A stretch of 9,775 bases of DNA from Cryomorphaceae bacterium (lineage in GTDB: Bacteria > Bacteroidota > Bacteroidia > Flavobacteriales > Schleiferiaceae), in contig JACESW010000032.1 of assembly GCA_013911625.1 (NCBI GenBank), forward strand, positions 1-9,775. The letters run 5' to 3'. Positions 5,364 to 9,775 of the stretch are shown here, in pieces. The notes beneath the pieces are model-generated. The model searched no databases. It was not told the DNA's origin and saw nothing but the letters and a program-made list of their open reading frames with translations. The translations under genes were made by a program, and so were the position numbers. Position 1 is the first letter of the stretch, and every line of letters begins with the position of its first letter.

Positions 5364-6521
5364 ATGCCGTTTTATCAAAAGCAAGGACAATTTCCACACA
5401 AGCGTCATACCCAGTTCCGCAAGGAAAATGGCGAGCTGTATCATGAAGAACTTTTCGGGACTATAGGCTTTGACGGCATGTCCTCGTTGTTGTACCACAA
5501 TCATCCGCCAACCATGGTGAAAGAAGTGGGCGAAAGCATCGACATTGCACCAAAGATTGCCGTTGAGAAAAACATGAAGGCCTACCGCCTAAAAGGGTTT
5601 GACGTAAAGCCGACGGAAGATTATTTAGATAGTCGTGTGCCTGTTCTGACCAATAAAGATTGTACCATCACCCTTGCTGCCCCCACAACATCCATGACGG
5701 ATTACTTCTATAAAAATGCGCAGAACGACGAGGTGGTTTTTGTGCATGAGGGAAGCGGAACGTTGAAAACCCAGTTTGGGGAATTGGCTTTTTCTGAAGG
5801 TGATTATCTGGTCATTCCTCGTGGGATGATTCAACAGTTTCACTTCGATACCACCGACAACAGATTCTTTATCATTGAGAGTAGCCACCCCGTGTATTCA
5901 CCGAAGCGTTACCGCAACTGGTTCGGACAATTGCTCGAGCACAGTCCGTATTGTGAGCGGGATCTTCGTACGCCTGTGTTGGGTGAAGCACATGATGAAT
6001 TAGGAGACTTTGCCATGAAGGTGAAGAAAGAAGATATGCTGCACACCTACACCTATGCTGCTCATCCATTCGGCGTTGTAGGTTGGGACGGCTTTAATTA
6101 CCCGTATGCCTTCAGCATCCATGATTTTGAACCGATTACTGGGCGTGTCCACCAACCGCCACCGGTACACCAGACCTTCGAGACAGGGGCGTTTGTTATC
6201 TGTTCGTTTGTGCCGCGCTTGTACGACTACCACCCAGAATCGATCCCGGCTCCATATAACCACAGCAACATTGATTCTGATGAAGTCTTGTATTACGTCG
6301 ACGGAGATTTCATGTCGCGCAACAACATTGGACGGGGACAGATTACTTTACATCCCGCAGGCATTCCTCACGGGCCACACCCTGGCACTTACGAGGCAAG
6401 CATTGGAAAAAAGGAGACGCTAGAATTGGCCGTAATGGTCGATACTTTTGCCCCACTTAAAATAACAGAACAAGCTCTCGCTCTTGATGCTGGTGATTAC
6501 CACAAGAGCTGGATCAAATAA
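5364..6521 (+). CDS. hmgA: Homogentisate 1,2-dioxygenase
   Basis: This Fe(II) cupin enzyme opens the ring of homogentisate to 4-maleylacetoacetate in tyrosine and phenylalanine breakdown. The 385-residue length matches the shorter bacterial form; the human and Pseudomonas enzymes have about 430-445. The N-terminal signature FGTIGFDGMSSLLYHNHPPT (31-50) is present. An N-terminal cupin half has VVFVHEGSGTLKTQFGELAFSEGDYLVIPRG (124-154). The C-terminal half has HQPPPVHQTFETG (263-275), the iron-binding stretch NHSNIDSDEVLYYVDGDF (299-316) and LHPAGIPHGPHPG (329-341). The probable ligands are His300, Glu307 and His336, by analogy with His335, Glu341 and His371 of the human enzyme. It is the first gene of the operon, placed downstream of an exact -7 box, and the dioxygenase that makes its substrate follows 9 bases later. 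Confidence 0.96.
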   Translation: MPFYQKQGQFPHKRHTQFRKENGELYHEELFGTIGFDGMSSLLYHNHPPTMVKEVGESIDIAPKIAVEKNMKAYRLKGFDVKPTEDYLDSRVPVLTNKDCTITLAAPTTSMTDYFYKNAQNDEVVFVHEGSGTLKTQFGELAFSEGDYLVIPRGMIQQFHFDTTDNRFFIIESSHPVYSPKRYRNWFGQLLEHSPYCERDLRTPVLGEAHDELGDFAMKVKKEDMLHTYTYAAHPFGVVGWDGFNYPYAFSIHDFEPITGRVHQPPPVHQTFETGAFVICSFVPRLYDYHPESIPAPYNHSNIDSDEVLYYVDGDFMSRNNIGRGQITLHPAGIPHGPHPGTYEASIGKKETLELAVMVDTFAPLKITEQALALDAGDYHKSWIK

Positions 6522-6530
6522 CCTATTGCA

Positions 6531-7655
6531 ATGACCAATACATTACCCAAACAATACGAAGACGCCCAAGATTTCTTGGAACTTTGGGGCACGGACCACG
6601 TGGAAATCTACGTGGGTAACGCCAAGCAAAGTGCCTATTACTTCAAAACGGCTTTTGGCTTCCAAGAGGTGGCTTACGCGGGACTAGAAACAGGCGTTAG
6701 CGATCGCACGTCCTATGTGCTCCAACAAGATAAAATTCGCTTGGTGATCACCTCTTCCATGGTGAAAGACAGCGACATCAACAGACACCTCAACGACCAC
6801 GGTGACGGGGTGAAGTTTGTAGCGCTATGGGTGCCTGACGCAACGAAGGCGTTTGAGGAAACGACCAAGCGCGGTGCGAAGCCGTATCAAGAACCTAAAG
6901 TCATTGAAGATGCCCATGGAAAGGTGGTGACTTCAGGGATCTATACTTATGGCGAGACCGTACACATGTTTGTCGAGCGCAACGAGTACGACGGACCGTT
7001 TTTACCTGGTTACGTTGCCCGCAGTCCCAAGTACCAGCCGGGACCTGTTGGCCTGAAATACATTGACCACATGGTGGGTAATGTAGATTGGGGGCAGATG
7101 AACACTTGGGTGAAGTTCTATGCCGAGGTGATGGGCTTCTCTCAAATCATCTCTTTCGACGATAAGGATATTTCTACGGAATACACTGCGTTGATGTCTA
7201 AGGTGATGTCCAACGGCAACGGCCGTATCAAATTCCCAATCAATGAGCCGGCCGAAGGCAAGAAACGCTCTCAGATTGAAGAGTACATCAACTTCTACAA
7301 CGGTGCCGGCGTACAACATTTGGCGTTGGCCACAGACAACATCATTCACACCATTCACGAGCTTCGTGAGCGCGGCGTAGAGTTTTTGGATGTTCCGGAC
7401 ACCTACTACGATGACCTTAAGGAACGTGTTGGCGCGATCGATGAAGACATGGAAGTGTTGAAGAAGTACAAAATTCTCGTGGACCGCGACGACGAAGGTT
7501 ATTTGCTCCAGCTGTTCACGAAACCCTTAATGGACCGCCCGACGGTCTTCATTGAAATCATTCAGCGCAAGGGTGCGACAAGCTTTGGAAAGGGGAACTT
7601 TAAAGCCCTGTTTGAAGCGATCGAACGAGAACAAGAAAACCGAGGAACCCTCTAA
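6531..7655 (+). CDS. hpd: 4-hydroxyphenylpyruvate dioxygenase
   Basis: This non-heme Fe(II) enzyme converts 4-hydroxyphenylpyruvate, the transamination product of tyrosine, into homogentisate with loss of CO2. It has 374 residues in two vicinal-oxygen-chelate halves. The N-terminal half starts with DHVEIYVGNAKQSAYYFKTAFGF (22-44). The catalytic C-terminal half holds the iron ligands His180 (KYIDHMVGNV), His263 (GAGVQHLALATDNI) and Glu342 (TVFIEIIQRKG). The C-terminal gate region with SFGKGNFKALFEAIEREQ (351-368) is typical of HPPD. It is distinguished from hydroxymandelate synthase by this full C-terminal helix and by its neighbours. The gene follows the homogentisate dioxygenase gene after 9 bases and precedes fumarylacetoacetase by 18 bases, so the three form one operon in which the step order is not the gene order. 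Confidence 0.97.
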   Translation: MTNTLPKQYEDAQDFLELWGTDHVEIYVGNAKQSAYYFKTAFGFQEVAYAGLETGVSDRTSYVLQQDKIRLVITSSMVKDSDINRHLNDHGDGVKFVALWVPDATKAFEETTKRGAKPYQEPKVIEDAHGKVVTSGIYTYGETVHMFVERNEYDGPFLPGYVARSPKYQPGPVGLKYIDHMVGNVDWGQMNTWVKFYAEVMGFSQIISFDDKDISTEYTALMSKVMSNGNGRIKFPINEPAEGKKRSQIEEYINFYNGAGVQHLALATDNIIHTIHELRERGVEFLDVPDTYYDDLKERVGAIDEDMEVLKKYKILVDRDDEGYLLQLFTKPLMDRPTVFIEIIQRKGATSFGKGNFKALFEAIEREQENRGTL

Positions 7656-7673
7656 CCCCAAATACACGAATTA

Positions 7674-8954
7674 ATGACCCTATTAGCGAACGACCCTTCG
7701 AGAAAGAGTTGGATTCCTGTTCCAGCAGGAAGCGATTTCCCCATTCAAAACCTACCGTTCGGGGTATTCATTCCCGAAGATGATATCATCACTACTGGAA
7801 CACGGATCGGGGATACTGCGATCGACCTGAGTGTACTTCACCAGCTCGGCTATTTTGACGGTATAGATCTACCGGATGATGTGTTCCTACAAGATACCTT
7901 GAACGACTTCATTGCCCTGGGCCGACCCATTTGGAGAGCTGTACGCAACAGGTTGGCTGAAATTTTTGACGAGAACAATGAGGCACTAAAAGGAAATGTT
8001 GCGCAACAAAACCAAGCACTTTTCCCAGTAAATCAAGTGCAGATGCTGATGCCCGTATTCGTGCAAGATTATACGGACTTCTACAGCTCTATCGAGCATG
8101 CAACCAACGTAGGAAAGATGTTTCGTGATCCAGACAATGCTTTGTTGCCGAACTGGAAGCACATTCCCGTTGGATACCACGGAAGAAGCTCTTCTATTGT
8201 CATTAGCGGCGTAGACTTACACCGCCCGAAAGGACAGCGTATGGCACCCGGTGCTGATGCACCTACTTTTGGCCCAAGTATCCGCATGGATTTCGAACTT
8301 GAACTGGCATTTATTACAGGCGAAGGCAAGCCTATGGGACACCGCATTAAAGCTGAGGAAGCAGACGAATACATCTTCGGCATGGTGTTGTTCAACGACT
8401 GGAGCGCTCGTGATATTCAAAAGTGGGAATATGTGCCGCTTGGCCCGTTCCTTGGGAAGAACTTTGGATCAAGCATCAGCCCTTGGGTGATGACTATGGA
8501 TGCTTTGGAGCCTTTTAAAGTGGAAGGACCTGTACAGGATCCCCCTGTGCTGCCGTATTTGAAAACGGAGGGCAGGAATAATTATGATATTAAATTGGAA
8601 GTGGAATTGGCCCCAGAAGGAAAAACTGGGACAGTGATTTCTCGTTCGAACTACAAATACATGTACTGGAACCAGCGTCAGCAGTTGGCCCATCATACAG
8701 TGAACGGTTGTAATATCAATGCAGGCGACATGATGGCTTCCGGCACCATTTCCGGAAAGTCAAAGGACAGCTATGGTTCTATGTTAGAGCTGAGCTGGGC
8801 AGGTAAAGAGCCGATTACTTTAGACACCGGAGAGACGCGTACCTTCATTGAAGACGGCGATACTATAAGCATGCGCGGGCATTGTGAAAACGGTGAGGTT
8901 CGCATTGGTTTTGGCGAAGTAAGCACGAAGCTTCTCCCGGCCATTGAAGATTAA
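7674..8954 (+). CDS. fahA: Fumarylacetoacetase
   Basis: This enzyme hydrolyses fumarylacetoacetate to fumarate and acetoacetate, the last step of tyrosine catabolism. Its 426 residues match the 419-residue mammalian enzyme with a near-constant offset of 9. Expected catalytic residues can be read off: Asp135 and His142 in DYTDFYSSIEHATNVGKMFR (132-151), Tyr168 in VGYHGR, the metal ligands Glu208 and Glu210 in FELELAF, Asp242 in LFNDWSARDIQ, Gln249, Lys262 in FLGKNFG, Thr358 in ASGTISG and Glu372 in LELSW. The full-length eukaryote-like architecture, with an N-terminal SH3-like domain before the FAH domain, separates it from the smaller bacterial FAH-fold hydratases such as the one encoded divergently in this window. 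It is the last gene before a strong terminator. The window contains no maleylacetoacetate isomerase to supply its substrate. Confidence 0.97.
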   Translation: MTLLANDPSRKSWIPVPAGSDFPIQNLPFGVFIPEDDIITTGTRIGDTAIDLSVLHQLGYFDGIDLPDDVFLQDTLNDFIALGRPIWRAVRNRLAEIFDENNEALKGNVAQQNQALFPVNQVQMLMPVFVQDYTDFYSSIEHATNVGKMFRDPDNALLPNWKHIPVGYHGRSSSIVISGVDLHRPKGQRMAPGADAPTFGPSIRMDFELELAFITGEGKPMGHRIKAEEADEYIFGMVLFNDWSARDIQKWEYVPLGPFLGKNFGSSISPWVMTMDALEPFKVEGPVQDPPVLPYLKTEGRNNYDIKLEVELAPEGKTGTVISRSNYKYMYWNQRQQLAHHTVNGCNINAGDMMASGTISGKSKDSYGSMLELSWAGKEPITLDTGETRTFIEDGDTISMRGHCENGEVRIGFGEVSTKLLPAIED

Positions 8955-8966
8955 GAAATTGAAGTA

Positions 8967-9004
8967 AAGCCTCTTCGTTGCTCAAACAATGAAGGGGCTT
9001 TTTT
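8967..9004 (+). terminator. Strong intrinsic terminator after fumarylacetoacetase
   Basis: AAGCCTCTTCGTTG (8967-8980) pairs with CAATGAAGGGGCTT (8987-9000) over 14 positions, two of them G-U wobbles, around a CTCAAA loop. Six T residues run to 9004. It lies 12 bases after the fahA stop codon and should end the homogentisate operon, separating it from the CoA-transferase genes. Confidence 0.9.
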
Positions 9005-9037
9005 CTTACCTTTTAGTCGACCTAATTAACCCAAAAT

Positions 9038-9757
9038 ATGTCACAGAAAAACTACATCTCTAAGGTGGTTTCCGACGCTCATGCAGCTTTGGACGGCTTG
9101 GAGGACAATATGACCGTAATGTTCGGCGGCTTTGGATTGTGCGGGATTCCCGAAAATTCCATTGCAGCCATCCGCGATAAAGGCACCACAGGCATCACGT
9201 GTATTTCAAACAATGCCGGCGTGGACGATTTTGGTTTGGGACTACTCTTAAAGACACGCCAGATCGTAAAAATGATCGCTTCATACGTGGGAGAAAACGA
9301 TGAGTTTGAGCGCCAGATGCTTTCTGGTGAGTTGGAGGTAGACCTTGTGCCGCAGGGCACGCTTGCTGAGCGCTGCCGCGCTGCAGGCGCGGGCATACCT
9401 GCCTTCTTTACGCCTGCTGGATATGGAACAGAAGTGGCAGAAGGAAAGGAAGTACGTGTATTTAACGGCAAGCCACACATCCTAGAACATGCCTTTGATG
9501 CGCCGTTCGCTTTTGTCAAAGCGTGGAAAGGAGACAAAGCGGGAAATTTGATTTTTAAAGGAACCGCAAGAAACTTCAACCCAATGATGGCCATGGCTGG
9601 AAAAATTACCGTGGCTGAAGTAGAGGAGTTGGTTGAAGTGGGAGAATTGGACCCGAATGATATTCATGTACCTGGCATATTTGTGCAACGCATTTTCCAA
9701 GGTGCCGATTACGAGAAACGAATAGAACAACGCACCGTGCGTGCAAAAGCTGAATAA
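9038..9757 (+). CDS. scoA: 3-oxoacid CoA-transferase subunit A
   Basis: This is the alpha subunit of the two-subunit succinyl-CoA:3-ketoacid CoA-transferase, which moves CoA from succinyl-CoA to acetoacetate, giving acetoacetyl-CoA. The 239-residue length is typical. The family I CoA-transferase signature is clear at residues 23-38 ([16 protein letters not shown]). Further family segments are [17 protein letters not shown] (55-71), [44 protein letters not shown] (83-126) and [17 protein letters not shown] (169-185). The catalytic glutamate is in subunit B, whose gene starts one base after this stop codon. It follows the homogentisate operon, whose end product is acetoacetate, but a strong terminator lies between, so it may have its own promoter. 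Only 33 bases separate the T-tract from the ATG, and I see no good promoter there (TACCTTTT at 9007-9014 is a weak -7 candidate with no -33 partner). Other beta-keto acids such as 3-oxoadipate are possible substrates. Confidence 0.93.
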   Translation: MSQKNYISKVVSDAHAALDGLEDNMTVMFGGFGLCGIPENSIAAIRDKGTTGITCISNNAGVDDFGLGLLLKTRQIVKMIASYVGENDEFERQMLSGELEVDLVPQGTLAERCRAAGAGIPAFFTPAGYGTEVAEGKEVRVFNGKPHILEHAFDAPFAFVKAWKGDKAGNLIFKGTARNFNPMMAMAGKITVAEVEELVEVGELDPNDIHVPGIFVQRIFQGADYEKRIEQRTVRAKAE

Positions 9758-9758
9758 T

Positions 9759-9775
9759 ATGGGATTGAGTAAAGA
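9759..9775 (+). CDS. scoB: 3-oxoacid CoA-transferase subunit B, only the first codons
   Basis: An ATG one base after the scoA stop codon opens a frame reading MGLSK to the end of the window. Only five full codons are visible, so the call rests on the near-universal scoA-scoB gene order and the coupled spacing. The subunit would carry the catalytic glutamate. Confidence 0.75.

Noticed and set aside
7002..7358. 118-codon minus-strand frame within hpd
   Set aside because: Antisense shadow of a conserved catalytic domain, with no recognisable product and no promoter evidence.
9005..9037. Independent promoter for scoA
   Set aside because: Only TACCTTTT (9007-9014) resembles a -7 box, its last base is wrong and no TTG lies at a suitable distance upstream. 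The evidence is too weak to list as a feature.
9079..9594. Open frame of 171 codons on the minus strand inside the CoA-transferase A gene
   Set aside because: It lies wholly antisense to a strongly recognised gene, shows no family motif and is rich in Ser and Pro, as expected from the reverse complement of the scoA codons.
1..9775. CRISPR arrays, tRNA/rRNA genes, insertion sequences, prophage or defence genes
   Set aside because: No spaced repeats, cloverleaf-like segments, terminal inverted repeats or transposase-like or phage-like proteins were seen. The coding regions are packed with recognised metabolic and Fe-S assembly genes.

Overview
The window looks like an ordinary chromosomal stretch from a Bacteroidota bacterium, most likely a marine-type Flavobacteriales member. 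The reasons are a DUF2480 protein (a family I know only from Bacteroidota), SufT and SufE next to SufS, a mevalonate-type HMG-CoA synthase, a TAnnTTTG-type -7 promoter box, and weak or absent Shine-Dalgarno sequences. The lineage is inferred from gene content; no rRNA or phylogenetic marker is present.

Left part (1-3847, plus strand): the end of a SUF iron-sulfur assembly operon, with sufS (5' end missing), sufE (overlapping by 1 base) and sufT. A hairpin with a T-tract follows, then an HMG-CoA synthase gene and a DUF2480 gene 9 bases apart. DUF2480 carries three cysteines and may belong functionally with the SUF genes.

Middle part (3848-5292, minus strand): two tightly coupled genes read leftward. 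The first is a 2-keto-4-pentenoate hydratase-family enzyme (FAH fold). The second, starting 2 bases after it, encodes a small secreted, probably outer-membrane beta-barrel protein. The stop codon of the latter abuts the DUF2480 stop codon with no base between them.

Right part (5364-9775, plus strand): a tyrosine/phenylalanine catabolic operon, homogentisate 1,2-dioxygenase - 4-hydroxyphenylpyruvate dioxygenase - fumarylacetoacetase. It is driven by a candidate promoter with a dyad at the expected start of transcription and ends at a strong intrinsic terminator. Next come the 3-oxoacid CoA-transferase subunits A (complete) and B (first 17 bases only). Together they turn 4-hydroxyphenylpyruvate into fumarate and acetoacetate, then activate acetoacetate to acetoacetyl-CoA. 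Acetoacetyl-CoA is also a substrate of the HMG-CoA synthase at the left.

No tRNA, rRNA, CRISPR array, insertion sequence or prophage gene was seen, and there is no convincing wholly new system. The best leads are: the missing maleylacetoacetate isomerase beside an unexplained second FAH-fold enzyme; the three-cysteine DUF2480 protein near SUF genes; the operator-like dyad upstream of the homogentisate operon; and the zero-gap convergent gene ends. The longest stretch without a gene is only 132 bases (1766-1897).
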